Below, one piece after another: positions 38,001 through 46,349 of a stretch of DNA of 64,000 bases. The DNA comes from Nepenthes gracilis (taxonomy: Eukaryota > Streptophyta > Magnoliopsida > Caryophyllales > Nepenthaceae): positions 8,518,501 through 8,582,500 of the forward strand of contig BSYO01000013.1 in assembly GCA_033239525.1 (NCBI GenBank), in the 5' to 3' direction. Under the pieces are notes generated by a model. The model was given only the letters and a program-made list of their open reading frames with translations, was not told the DNA's origin and did no database searches. Each line of letters begins with the position of its first letter. The stretch's first letter is position 1. The translations under genes were made by a program, and so were the position numbers.

Positions 38001-39829
38001 ATTTTGTGCCCACCGGATAAAGCTTCACCATTTATATGTGCTAGTTTGCCCAAGCATTCTCTTCCTCTTACACTATTCAACTACACCTTTTTCCTTGCTT
38101 GCAATCCCTCGTGAGTGACGTGGGAAGTGTGGAAACTGAGCTCCAGCGGTTCGTGTGGAGAGATTGATGTGAAGACCAGAAAGTCCGGTTTCGTTGTCAT
38201 GGGAAAATCTAAGGAGTTCCTTAGTAGAGATCACGAGACGGGAATAAGTCGGCTAGGTTAGAGTGTCGTTACCACCCGATCTGTAAGTTAATTTTCATAG
38301 TGCATATCTTCCCTGGCCATTAAAGCCCGGAGGATTTTTCTTAATAGCCGCGATTATCGAGTTTTTCCTTCGTCACCGAAAATTATCCCTTTTTTATTAT
38401 TTATTATTGCTTTAATTTTTATACTGTGGAATATTCATATCATCTAGATCTAAATATTCTTTACGTGTATTGAATAGTTATATTTATATTGCTTTCGAAA
38501 AATTATCAAGGGGTCGAAACTTTTGTATGTTTTAGGACGCACAGTTCCTTTCACTATGATTGCAGTTATGTACCCTGGGAAAAAAATACCACCGAAATTG
38601 ATTCATAATTGGGGTTGACAAAAAACCAGATTATCATCTACCTTGTTTCTTTTCCTAATATTGGAAAGAAGATAAATTTTTCCCTTTTTTTCTTTGTCTT
38701 CTTTGTTTTTCACATCTTTCGGGAAGAAGCTGATCCAAATATAATATCCTTTAAGGTGCCTCGGGCCCTGACCGCAATAATTCAAGTTCAAAAAACACAG
38801 GGACTTCAGATGGCAAAGTTCAGTTCTTTCCAGAAGCAGTTATAGTAATAATTACACGTATCCCACTCAAAAGAGAAATACATATCTATGGTTCCCTGAC
38901 ATTCAAGAACCAACTGTCCAAAAATTTTAAACTGTGAAATGAATGCTCAAAAATGCTGTTATAATCATTAGCAAGCCCCCTCAAGCGAATGCCATTTAGG
39001 CTTCAAGCCTACATCAAATATAGACCATCCATTCTTGGTGCTGAAAAATAGTTTTAAGAAAATGGAAGTTTTAAGAATAAAACTCCGTGATCATCTTTGT
39101 CAAAATTGCCCTGATAACACATCAAAAAAGCAACTGCCTCAAAAAGCTTGTGCTATTAGGTGAAGTTTAGGATTGAGTTATACTATTAGCTGAAATCCTA
39201 GGTAAATGCCAGATCAGATGCGCTATTCTAACATCAAACAGCCATGTATGCATCTCAAATCTTTATACATAAAATATATATGCCATCAAAAATAATTCTA
39301 CCTACCCAAGAATATCATGTGGTTGGTAAAAATGTTTCAGTGGAAACATTAGTAATAATTGTAGAATATCAGTGTAATCAGCATCATGGCGAGGAACTTC
39401 CTTTATAGGCTTCTCTTCTAAAAACTTAATGCTAATAAGGCCATACACATTCTGTACTTAGAATCGCAGCAAGAAAATTGCAATCTCTGAGGTGATCTTT
39501 AAAAAGGTAACAAGAAGGTTACACACGGACCAAGGAATCTTTCATGGGAAGAGCAAACTCCGACTTCTTCATTGCTTCTATCTTCACCATAAAAATAATG
39601 TTTCTAAAAGTGCTTCAGTAAAATATAACTTATTCATAAACGATATTAAAAGCATACTAAAAGGATTACCAGGTAAATCTGAAGGCGCATGCTGATATGG
39701 ATTTACATCTGCAATTACATTGCACGGAAGGGGTGTTCCATTTTGAAATTTCACCAGAGACATAATAATCTCTTCATCAGTCCAGTAAACACCAATGTCT
39801 GAAGATGGAGAAGGTCCAGGTGGACACAT
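21288..39829 (-). CDS. NAC-domain transcription factor, five coding exons
   Basis: The gene codes for a predicted nuclear, DNA-binding NAC-family protein of about 358 residues. Exons read on the minus strand: 39829-39670, 28187-27970, 27852-27691, 27345-27039 and 21517-21288. All junctions are GT-AG and the phases agree (1, 0, 0, 1). The NAC domain spans about residues 8-137: IGVYWTDEEI (12-21), NPYQHAPSDLPD (43-54), FWKARGEACQIY (72-83), GWRITLEFYEG (90-100), KTNWVMQEYW (107-116) and SLCRVF (130-135). The N-terminus is an unusual form of subdomain A, preceded by a Pro/Ser-rich start. The middle part is Ser-rich and acidic. The basic C-terminus ends KRKYFCFMPF. Introns 1 and 4 are swollen by retrotransposons. 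I do not assign a specific symbol. An extra small exon in intron 4 cannot be excluded. Confidence 0.85.
22498..23223 (+). mobile_element. Solo LTR (TNT-like copia) in NAC intron 4
   Basis: It starts TGTTGGGTTATGGGTCAC, ends GTCAACTCCTAACA and is flanked on both sides by GGGAT (22493-22497 and 23224-23228), a clean target duplication. It contains a CpG-rich block (22601-22760) followed by TATAAAA at 22765. No internal region or second LTR is present, so it is a recombination-derived solo LTR. The 5' end resembles the LTR at 47122-47937 on the other strand. It is antisense to the NAC gene. Small frames inside it are not genes. Confidence 0.85.
23229..25435. other. NAC intron 4, unclassified sequence
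   Basis: No exon was recognised. The stretch 23400-23830 carries loose repeats of AACAAGCC / AAGCCTT type with GAGCTCGGCTC-like words, resembling plant non-autonomous repeats I cannot name. A 17-A run sits at about 24648-24662. Frames at 24133-24725 look accidental. Confidence 0.4.
25440..25865 (-). pseudogene. Sirevirus integrase fragment in NAC intron 4
   Basis: About 425 bp match, inverted, positions 32072-32495 of the Sirevirus in intron 1. They include the CQLGKQTR block, IVDNFSRYSWI, DHGKEFEN and the in-frame stop after GEEGI. I count roughly 12 base differences, about 97% identity. The fragment stops abruptly at both ends with no LTR, so it is a templated or filler copy and not a retrotransposition product. 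In the NAC transcript it is sense integrase, while intron 1 carries antisense. Confidence 0.85.
25866..27038. other. NAC intron 4, exon 4 proximal part
   Basis: No gene. It contains the 122-bp tandem duplication at 26356-26597. The remainder is ordinary AT-rich intron. Confidence 0.4.
26356..26597. repeat. Two-copy 122-bp tandem duplication
   Basis: Copies begin CATCAAAAAGGT at about 26356 and 26478. They share GAGATTCTCTATCAAGAA and CAATATGATGACACTGGT and end in poly(T)/poly(A). They differ at a modest number of positions. The frame at 26390-26584 is a by-product of the repeat. Confidence 0.75.
27039..27345 (-). CDS. NAC exon 4
   Basis: The acceptor is TATGTAG|GTGAAT. It codes for about residues 181-283, a Ser-rich acidic segment (LSPCSSSDSFSSVSMLSDEY) that could serve as an activation region. 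The donor is TTAAAG|GTAATT, phase 1. Confidence 0.85.
27691..27852 (-). CDS. NAC exon 3
   Basis: Residues 127-180, starting after acceptor TATACAG with APSSLCRVFL (the last NAC subdomain), then a charged and Ser-rich linker. The donor is TCCCAG|GTTGGT. Length 162 nt, phase 0 on both sides. Confidence 0.85.
27970..28187 (-). CDS. NAC exon 2 (core of NAC domain)
   Basis: The acceptor CTGCAG|ATCGCATC completes Asp54. The exon covers residues 54-126 with RIWYLV, the FWKARGE block and KTNWVMQEYW, the most diagnostic NAC motifs. The donor is CCAAAG|GTATTT. Only about 270 bp separate the acceptor from the left edge of the Sirevirus insertion in intron 1. Confidence 0.9.
28457..29638 (+). repeat. 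Left LTR of Sirevirus
   Basis: 1182 bp, TGTTAGTCCT to GTTCCTTTCA. It has about four ~51-bp units with the word CTAGAACCGGGC (28648-28850) and a (TA)n tract at 28971-29001 in the TATA position. It pairs with 37448-38553. Differences from the right copy are mostly transitions, many at CpG. Confidence 0.9.
29641..29656 (+). other. Primer-binding site (tRNA-iMet type)
   Basis: TGGTATTAGAGACTCA lies two bases after the left LTR; it is a slightly mutated TGGTATCAGAGC site, the initiator tRNA-Met primer typical of copia elements. Confidence 0.8.
29683..31500 (+). pseudogene. Sirevirus gag, broken
   Basis: Frames at 29857-30174, 30190-30438, 30525-30923 and 30951-31421 join into a Gag. A YFDRSNYAY start lies near 29720. 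A SPEEFKRVS block and an ETFNEFYTKLNDIVN block precede a CYECHGFNYIRTKC zinc knuckle (30549-30590) whose metal-binding His is Tyr. A long Lys/Glu/Leu coiled coil (30770-31050) follows, then a second CHACG-type finger near 31371. At least four stops or shifts separate the pieces. Sirevirus Gags are known for an extended C-terminal part, which fits. Confidence 0.8.
31610..32660 (+). pseudogene. Sirevirus protease and integrase, broken
   Basis: The protease block WYLDNGCSRHVW (about 31630-31665) has Asn where the DSG or DTG active site is expected. The LSISQLCDENFEV region (31824) leads to the pre-integrase HQWLGHLNF (about 32010). The integrase core has MDLMGPSRIE, IVDDFSRYSWI and DHGKEFEN (32028-32456), then a TGA after GEEGI. 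TPQQNGIVE and a disrupted RNA-/DNA-joining segment follow to 32660. The 32072-32495 part was copied into NAC intron 4. Confidence 0.85.
32708..33451 (+). repeat. Four tandem copies of a 185-187 bp pol segment
   Basis: Copies start at the word TGCCTCATCC at 32708, 32894, 33080 and 33265; the fourth ends at 33451. Each codes for the integrase C-terminal / linker segment from LILHDREN to NDTPNEL and carries the same TAG stop. Copies differ at only a few positions, mainly one-base indels near the junction GACGCATGCGAG. The junction joins TGCCTTAAT to TGCCTCATCC, so short homology TGCCT probably seeded the duplication. Confidence 0.9.
33392..35159 (+). pseudogene. Sirevirus RT-RNase H, broken
   Basis: Frames 33392-33823, 33860-34186, 34183-34545, 34535-34792 and 34872-35159 make up RT and RNase H. 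RT motifs: YNDTFAPVARLKSI, YQIDVKSAFLNG, and an intact YVDDIIF at about 34201-34225. RNase H motifs: YSDADWVG (34707), IYCDNTSAIN, TKHIDIRHHF and the LANILTKP end. Single stops or shifts separate the pieces, and a TGA ends pol at 35157-35159. The gene is not functional. Confidence 0.85.
35160..35808 (+). promoter_or_regulatory. Leader and probable intron in front of Sirevirus ORF3
   Basis: After the pol stop comes an A/C-rich stretch (35177-35215), then a CT-rich leader with CTCTCTCTC tracts. A donor-like CCAA|GTAATTTC lies at 35383. A polypyrimidine tract ends TTTTCAG at 35808, directly before the ATG at 35809. The second Sirevirus (minus strand) has the same layout: donor GAG|GTAATC at 53770 and TTTAAG|ATG at 53239. 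Two copies sharing donor, acceptor and ATG placement argue for a spliced ORF3 mRNA. Splicing is inferred. Frames 35134-35701 are inside this region and are not called genes. Confidence 0.55.
35809..37016 (+). pseudogene. Sirevirus third ORF (plant-transposon-type protein), broken
   Basis: It starts MSVPRKSLFKKSS at 35809. A frameshift near 36000 and another near 36560 divide it into 35809-36039, 36036-36644 and about 36497-37016. Blocks: MSQRQLTLE, EFYSNIRDISFDAFYTFVRG, LAATLGIPRA, HMLAHFNPKKDDNLPYGCLI, then a Ser/Pro-rich part and a Gln/Leu-rich stretch near 36770-36830. The EFY...VRG...LG.P pattern resembles the 'putative plant transposon protein' family often found in env-like or third ORFs of plant LTR elements. 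I see no signal peptide or clear fusion or membrane segment, so an envelope role is not supported. The homologue is at 52270-53238, minus strand. Confidence 0.7.
37001..37447 (+). other. Cluster of polypurine tracts before the 3' LTR
   Basis: AAAAAGGGGGAG (37002-37013), GAGGGGGAG (about 37023), TTAGGGGGAG (about 37042), GAGAGGGGGAGATG (37067-37080) and the LTR-adjacent AAAGGGGGAGAT (37436-37447). Multiple polypurine tracts are a known Sirevirus trait. The frame at 37065-37343 lies between them and is not called. Confidence 0.75.
37448..38553 (+). repeat. Right LTR of Sirevirus
   Basis: 1106 bp, TGTTAGTCCTATT to GTTCCTTTCA, followed by the CTATG duplication. It has about three of the ~51-bp CpG-rich units (37620-37770) against four in the left LTR, which explains most of the length difference, and a (TA)n tract at 37893-37920. 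Confidence 0.9.
38559..39669. other. Remainder of NAC intron 1
   Basis: No gene. Together with 28188-28451 this would restore a roughly 1.4 kb ancestral intron once the Sirevirus and one CTATG copy are removed. The frames at 38603-38845 and 39492-39695 are accidental. Confidence 0.5.
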
Positions 39830-39884
39830 GTTGACCTACTTATACAGGATCGTGCAATCTGTTTGCCAAAGGATCGCCACTTAT
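39670..39884 (-). CDS. NAC exon 1 with end of 5' UTR (coding 39670-39829)
   Basis: The ATG is at 39829. Fifty-three codons follow plus one base of an Asp codon; the donor is CCTG|GTAATC. Upstream, TTTCAG|ATAAGTGG at 39884 looks like the acceptor of a 5' UTR intron. This ATG is chosen because the Met-Cys-Pro-Pro start is in frame with the NAC domain and the acceptor lies 55 bases before it. Confidence 0.85.
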
Positions 39885-40824
39885 CTGAAACATAAAAGTA
39901 GAAAACGATTTATGAGAGAGAGATAGACCATCTTATACCAATCAGCAGTTCAATATAAGAATTGAAGAAACAGAAAAAGTTTTAAGACATCAAGAAGACT
40001 AAACATTCTGTTGTAGAATATCACATTATTAAATCTGGCATCCGTTCACATTCTCAGTCAATCTTCAAAAGAAAATCCCATTCAAGTTACTAATTCATAC
40101 ATCTTTCCTTTATATCATTGTAAGGGACACTAAACTGAGTCTCAAATAATTTAAAGAGTATTCGAACTTAAAACCAACACTTACAAAGCCATATCTGGAG
40201 AAATATGCTGAACACACCACATAAAGCTCTGAAGTGAAGCTTCACAGGCTTCAATTAGAGGGAAAAGGGCAAACATAGGGGCAGAATTCGAGATGAATAT
40301 GATAAGGGAAAGAGTTCAAAAGAATCAAATTCACACGCAATCGTATGACAGACAATACAAAAAACAACAATCAAAACACAGAAAATTTGAAAAGCCATTC
40401 AATCTTCCTTGAAACCATACTGTTCTCCTTTTGAGTATTTCTCAACTTCTCAAACGTTGATGCGTTCACTTTTGGCTGAAACTTTAAGAAGTCCTGGTGA
40501 AACTACAGAGGAAAAGAACACCCCATTCAAAAAATTTAAAAATCACTTTCTGGAAAGCTGCAAGTGCAAATAAAACAGAATAGCCCGTATAGAAAAAAAG
40601 ATGGAATAGCAAGGGGTTTTCCATTGCGTATGATTGAAAAACAACAAAGAAATCGAATAGGCAAATTTTAGGGCAGTAACATAATTTAGTTAGCCTTTCA
40701 ATTTCCTACCAGATAAATGCCAAAAAAAAAGAAAATCAGTCGCAGAACCCTAATTTCACATTGCATCCAAAAAAACCGAGGAAGATCAATGACAAAACAA
40801 GTAGAAATTCAACTCCAAACCCAC
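39885..40824 (-). other. Probable 5' UTR intron of NAC gene
   Basis: The donor CTGAG|GTGGGT at 40825/40824 and acceptor TTTCAG|ATAAGT at 39885/39884 bound a 940-nt AT-rich, T-rich (minus strand) segment with intron-like composition. It is the most natural link between the GA-rich leader and the exon with the ATG. Not proven by sequence alone. Confidence 0.55.
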
Positions 40825-40860
40825 CTCAGAGATGGCCGCGTAGAAACGCTCTCTCTCACA

Positions 40861-41019
40861 CTATCTTCCCTCAAGTATCTCCTGCTTCGTTGAAGCTTCT
40901 CTCTCTCTCTCTCTCTTTATCTCTCTCTCTGTGAGTGTGTGTGTGTACCGTGGCGAGTGTCTTTCCTCGCTGTGCCGCGCATGTATGGAACTCCCTGAGT
41001 ATCTCCTGCTTCGTTGAAG

Positions 41020-41057
<38 letters not shown>

Positions 41058-41124
41058 GGTGTGTGTGTACCGCGGCGAGTGAATTTCCTCGCTGTGCCGC
41101 GCATGTATAGAGCTCCCTGACCAC
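40861..41124 (-). CDS. Upstream ORF (87 codons) in NAC leader
   Basis: ATG at 41124, stop at 40861, wholly inside the predicted 5' leader. The product is built from two copies of the duplicated unit: STKQEIL, AAQRG or HSEERHS, HTH and long Arg-Glu runs from the GA microsatellite. It matches no family and is probably not a conserved peptide, but a long uORF would be expected to reduce translation of the NAC ORF. The real start of transcription decides whether it is included. Confidence 0.35.
40874..41120. repeat. Tandem duplication of ~124 bp in NAC leader
   Basis: Copies 40874-40997 and 40998-41120 both run from AGTATCTCCTGCTTCGTTG through (CT)n, (GT)n and CTCGCTGTGCCGCGCATG to CTCCCTG. They are near identical apart from microsatellite length and a few bases, so the duplication is young. 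Confidence 0.9.
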
Positions 41125-41305
41125 GAGTGGTCAGTCGCTCGGTTGTGCCGCGAATCAGCTAACCGCGTCTGAGTTTTTTCGCGGTTATGATTTTATTTTG
41201 GTAAAGTCTTTCGCTCCTGGTAAGTTATTCGCGACTCTAACATTTTCTGATACTTCACTCGGGCCAAGTATATCGTGGAGGATTATGATTGGTCGGCGCT
41301 GAACT

Positions 41306-41316
41306 TTATTTATAGA
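41306..41316 (-). promoter_or_regulatory. TATA box of NAC gene
   Basis: On the minus strand the sequence is TTCTATAAATAAAG. It is the clearest TATA-like element upstream of the leader, and would place transcription start near 41275-41285. Confidence 0.5.
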
Positions 41317-41329
41317 AGGAATTTGCTTG

Positions 41330-43539
41330 GACTGCTTCATCCAACTTGTCAAGTCTCCTTTGATATTAAAGACAAAAAAATACTTAAAAAAATAAACTTT
41401 CTATTCCGTAACTTGTAAGGATCCATTTAGATTGTATGATTAAAATTAAAATCTAAAAATATAAGTTTATTTTAATTTTATTAGAAATAAAATTAAATAT
41501 AATTTAAATTATGTTGTTTGAATTGAATAAAAATTATAATTTTTAGAGAAAAATAGAAATGATATATTATTAATTTTTTTATATGATTAATTTCATATCT
41601 AAAAATAAAAAATAGATGAATATGAATTATAAATTTTTAGTATATAAAATTTAATAAAATACAGTTGTATAAAATATTATTTATATATATATATAGTATT
41701 TTATATATACTTATATGTTAGATGATAATATTTATTAGAAAACTGCATTCAAGTTTTTAGATAATATCTTATAAAATTTTTTAAACGAGATAAATTATAA
41801 AATAAAATCATTGTCAATCTGTATCTCTGTTTGGTCTAAACAATTAAAAATATTTTACCCAATCAATTTTATATTATTTAATTTTTTTTATCTCTAGTTG
41901 ATAGATAATTCTTTACCTCAAAATTATAATTATGTATAAATAACTATCTTACATTATTTTGTAATTTCAAGTAATTAAAATATGAAATTAGAATTCCAAT
42001 TTTATTAATTGCAAAACAATAAAATTATAATTAGAGCTAAAGTTTAAATTCTAATTTATAATTTTTGACATACCTCAAGAACCTTGATTAATGTATAAAT
42101 TAGGGAGTTGTCTTATCACACCCGAACTTTCGAATAATAATAGGTCTAACCTTTATAACTCTGAATCTGAATCCTACTCACCACAACAAAATAAATAAGA
42201 AATAAGATGAATATAGGACTTGCTCCCTGGTACATCGTCTGATACTCAATTTAGTAATTTTTCTATTTAAATGATAAAGATGTAAGGGAATGGATGTGAG
42301 AATTTAGTGAGGATGGAGATTAGCATTTGTATGAAGAGTAATACTCCTTTTTGTCTACTCGTTTGTTTGAATAGTTTTGATATTTGTGCACTCGTTCGAT
42401 GAAGTATCTTTTTTATCCTCTTGTTGTCCTCAATTGACGTTGTTGTCCCTCGTCCTTCTTCTTTGGGAAGAACCTTTATTTATAGTAAGAAATATCGTTT
42501 GGTTGATTTGCATCTAAAATCAATGCGTAGACATGATGTCGCTTTCATTCAGTGGTGAAAGGGCGTTACTCAATTTAATGACAAGATCGCCTGGCTATTT
42601 GCTGTTAGATTGATTCAGACACCTCATGTATTTAGCCATTAAATGGCTCATTATTATCCTTCAATATTTTATTATTCAAGTCGTATCTCTTAATTCATAC
42701 GTTTGTATACCATTTGCCCGATGTATTTTTCAGTATTTTTATTGAGCCGTCGATATTTAAACCTCTTATCCACTTGTATATTGGATTAGCTCATATCTGA
42801 TCGTGCCCGTTAATTTTAAATTTCAGGATCCACCAAACAACCCGTAGTTATTTTCTCAATTTTTAATACGTGAATTGACTGGAAATAGAAAATTAGACGG
42901 TTTTGTAAGAGGCGGCCTACTTGATTTGATTCTTTTTCTTTAAGAAAAAAAAAATTCTAGAAACATGAGTAACTTTTTTAATTTTTAATTTGTTTGAAAA
43001 TATCTCCTCAGTGGATTTAATTTTCAGTTTAAAATTGATAATCTTCCTGTAAATATTATTCTAATAAAAGTGAAAATAAATACTATAATAAAAATATAGG
43101 ATTATTTATTTCCACAGCAAATGAAAATTACACTACCATTATCACCAGTGAAATGTATTTAATAATATCATCACTTTTCTTTCTTGAAATCAAAATTGAT
43201 GATTGATCACAAGTTGTTGAAAGATGCTTGCAAATCTCCACCCTATGAGCGATCGATTTGTTAATAAATAATTGCTTAAGTTCAATCACAATTCCATTAT
43301 CAATCATCACTAAGTGAAAACATAAACAATTTATCCCCTTTCATAGTTGCCCTTAATGCCCTAATTTTAGTACTTCTTTAAGAAAAGTAAGCAAGTATTT
43401 GAAGAGCACTTATTAACATATAATTTTGGTGTCGTGTCAGCTAACTAGGTTACTACCTCACCCCAAAACCACCCCTTTTATTTATGTACGAAAATTTTAA
43501 CTATGTTCATGGCCCCTTACTTACTTGGCGATTACCATG
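41330..43539. other. Intergenic stretch upstream of NAC gene
   Basis: AT-rich, especially 41400-42060. No gene supported. The segment 42110-42840 is less AT-rich and might be an old LTR or transposon fragment, but I recognised no motif. The frame at 43128-43310 is not protein-like. Confidence 0.4.
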
Positions 43540-44879
43540 TGTTAGATTATGAATCACTTTTATGTGGGTCTCATATTTATTTGACTTGTCCTCCAGTAGC
43601 TTGGAAGAGAATGCCCATATATTGTATTTATTTAAAAAATATTGTAAACTGACGCGTGACAGGCACATGACGCATGCATATATGCACCAATTTCGGATTA
43701 GAAAATGCTCACGACGCACTTGAGTGATGCCAAAAGCACTGAAAGCAGTAGGTATGCGTTTGAAGCGCCGATCCTAGTGGTGCTCGTGTCCGAGGCGTGC
43801 TCAAGCGCTGACTCATAGTATAAAAATGTATTGATGTGTTTTTGGGATTAACTACATGTAAATTTGAGACCTAGAGCGCCGACTTTGAGAAAAAAAAAAA
43901 GAAATAGAGAAAGAAAAGGGAGAAAAGGAATATTCAAACATCCGAATAACTTTTTGAATCATATTTTAATCTCCACCCACATTGAGTACACCGTTCTTAA
44001 AGTAAAGAAAAATGTTTTACCGATCATATTTTTTCTCTTTAATTTTATATTTTCTAATGTTCAAGTTTATTTATGACAATGTATGGTGTCCTTATATTTG
44101 GTAGTTTGTATAATCAAATTTATTATATAGTGGGAATATTTTGAATACATTTGTTGGGACCCAAACCGTTTATTTGAACAACGAGGAAAGAATCAATAAT
44201 GCAAAATAAGTTAATAACATTTACAAATAATAAAATAAGACGTAATTTTGATGTGAAAAATATTCTTATAAATGAAAGAAAAAAAATTACGGGACGGTAC
44301 GTTCAAAATATCTCTACTATGTATTAGTTTGATTACAAAAATATCACAAATATAAGGATTAGACACATTATAATAAATATATTGAGTAATAATGAATACA
44401 AAATGAAAGAATAAAAAATATAATCGGTAAAATATTATTTTTAATTTCATGAATAGCGTATCCAATGTCATTGGAGATTGAAATACAATTCAAATTCAAT
44501 TGAATATACGAATTTTTCTCTTTCCCCTTTTCTCTCTCTTATTTTTCTCTTAAAGATGTCGCTCTCTAAGTTTGGAAATACAAATGGTTAACCATAAAAA
44601 TGCATCAGTATATTTTTATACTACGAATCGCACTCGAATGTTAGTCGAGCACAACGGCTCTCAAAGTATCTCGCTTGAGTGTGCATCGGGTGCACCTCGA
44701 GCGAGAAATTCTATTAAATGCGCCCCAGGCGCGCCTCGAGCATGCTTTGGGCGCAACATTTTGTTAAATGCGCCCCAAGTTCGCCTCAGACGTACCTCGG
44801 GTGCGTTTATTCTGCTGAATGCATCCTAGGAGTACCTCGAGCATTAGGCCTCCCGACTCCTTTTTTTGCTTTCGATACT

Positions 44880-45592
44880 AAATTTTTACGTACTCTTAAA
44901 TCTAATTTCAATTATATTATTTTAATTACTAATAATTACTATATTTAAAAAATTAATACTTGACCCGTAGACTATAATAGGTCAAATAACGAAGCAATTG
45001 AACGATGATAAGCTCAAATGACAGCGGAGCGGCCACCAACTTGCCACTTCAGCGACAACATCAACCCTCCCCAACCCTCCGCTTGCTGCAGCGTGTCTTG
45101 CACGGTTTCAGCTGACTCAAGGGTAATTACAGATTTGCTACGAGTTGCTAGGCAAAGTGTGAGTAGATAAAAAGGTACTTGGACCCACCAGCACATAGAG
45201 AGATATAGATAAGTGTTTTTTCAAATAAGTATAAAATAAAAATTTATAATTTTAATATAAATCAAAATTTACATATCCAGATATTTAAATATAAATTAAT
45301 ATTCATATGTATACAACACAAAATAAAATATATAAATAAAGAAAACATAATATTTGCTAACAAATGGTAACTTTTGAACAATTCATTCACTGACAAGACC
45401 CTCTAGGCTATGAATAACCAATTGAAAGTTTGCTATATGAAAAGAGTTAACTTACATTTTGACAAATAGATGCATTAGATCCTCTGGTTGATCAATCCCA
45501 AATGTGTAATTGTTTATGACCCTCTTCAAATTTGCAAACCTACAACTATCCGAATGCCTTCTAATCCCTTTGAGTGAATTCTAGGTTGATCG
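44880..45592. other. Unclassified DNA inside LTR B
   Basis: It has a GC-richer segment at 45020-45180 (frame 45014-45196, unrecognised) and AT-rich remainder. It must have entered LTR B together with, or before, LTR C. No transposon ends identified. Confidence 0.3.
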
Positions 45593-46349
45593 TGTTAGAG
45601 AAGAGGGCGGACCACTTTCACGGTTAGATAGGACAGTAAGAAATGAGGATGAAGAAGAACAATGAACACAAGATATTTTACGTGAAAAACCCTTCTCAAT
45701 CAAGGAAAAAATCACGGGACAATCCGTCCACTGAAACGTATTGCATTATAAGATTTTGGAGATAACAGTAGAGAACAAAGAAAAATCGAAGAACACTCCT
45801 TCACTGTTTTCTCTTACTCTCTCTCAGTGTTTCCTAATCTCCACAAGCATAAAAAAGATATATATGGGGCAATATTCAATACATAAAAGGACAGAAACAA
45901 TTCCTTCCAACAATATGAATATTCCCCTGTCCAAAAAATATGGCTCCTGCAAAACCGTCTGAGATTATGTATTTCCAGAAGATCTGCTGAGCTGGCATTG
46001 TCCTGTATTGCCTGGCGGGCGGCGCACAGTGGGCCGTCCGCGTTCTTCACAAAGCCGGTCAATATCTCCATTGACCGTCTGAAATTTGCTCTTTTGAAAT
46101 CTCTTAGAGAAACCGGCCAACTTCTCCGCCAAACCGGTCAACAGCCCGTTGACCGTCATCCGGTCAATTCCCCGTTGACAAGAACTTCATTCCTTTATGA
46201 AACGGCACCTTCGTGCTCCGCCCAAGTTATTCGATTACAAGAGCTTCTTTACGGGAGTGACTCCCAACAGATCGAACTCATCTAATCAAAACACACCTAA
46301 AATTTATACACGAGTCACACACTAAAATATCGTAGACTATAGGCTAACA
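45593..46349 (-). repeat. LTR C, copia-type, with W-box array
   Basis: On the minus strand it runs from TGTTAGCCTATAG (46349) to CTTCTCTAACA (45593). It contains the GTGATTTTTTCCTTG...GGTTTTTCACGT segment found in the other TNT-like LTRs near their 3' ends. Flanks (GATCG; AATAT) do not match, so it may be a fragment or a recombinant. Six TTGAC cores lie at 46057-46179. Frames at 45814-46285 are within the LTR. Confidence 0.6.
46057..46179. promoter_or_regulatory. W-box cluster in LTR C
   Basis: GGTCAA at 46057, 46136 and 46162, TTGACC at 46071 and 46149, TTGACA at 46174: six TTGAC cores on both strands within 123 bp, most inside CCGGTCAA or TTGACCG words. TTGAC(C/T) is the binding core of WRKY factors. 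Confidence 0.55.

Larger units (their letters stand above)
28457..38553 (+). mobile_element. Sirevirus-type copia element in NAC intron 1
   Basis: It is complete from TGTTAG to TTTCA, with both LTRs and the target duplication CTATG at 28452-28456 and 38554-38558. Order: LTR, initiator-Met primer site, gag with zinc knuckle and coiled coil, protease, integrase, RT-RNase H, a non-coding leader, a third ORF, a cluster of polypurine tracts, LTR. The third ORF, the polypurine cluster and the Gag layout are Sirevirus hallmarks. Stops and frameshifts in every gene, and LTRs that differ at roughly one base in seven to ten in the part I aligned, show an old, inactive copy. It is antisense to the NAC gene. 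Confidence 0.9.
40825..41280 (-). promoter_or_regulatory. NAC 5' leader exon, GA/CA-rich
   Basis: Lies downstream of the TATA box and ends at the predicted donor at 40825. It is dominated on the minus strand by (GA)n and (CA)n from a two-copy duplication, and holds an 87-codon upstream ORF. The start is approximate, set about 30 bases below the TATA box. Confidence 0.5.

Noticed and set aside
43540..44870. Complete inverted-repeat DNA transposon
   Set aside because: The two arms are two oppositely oriented solo LTRs with their own TSDs.
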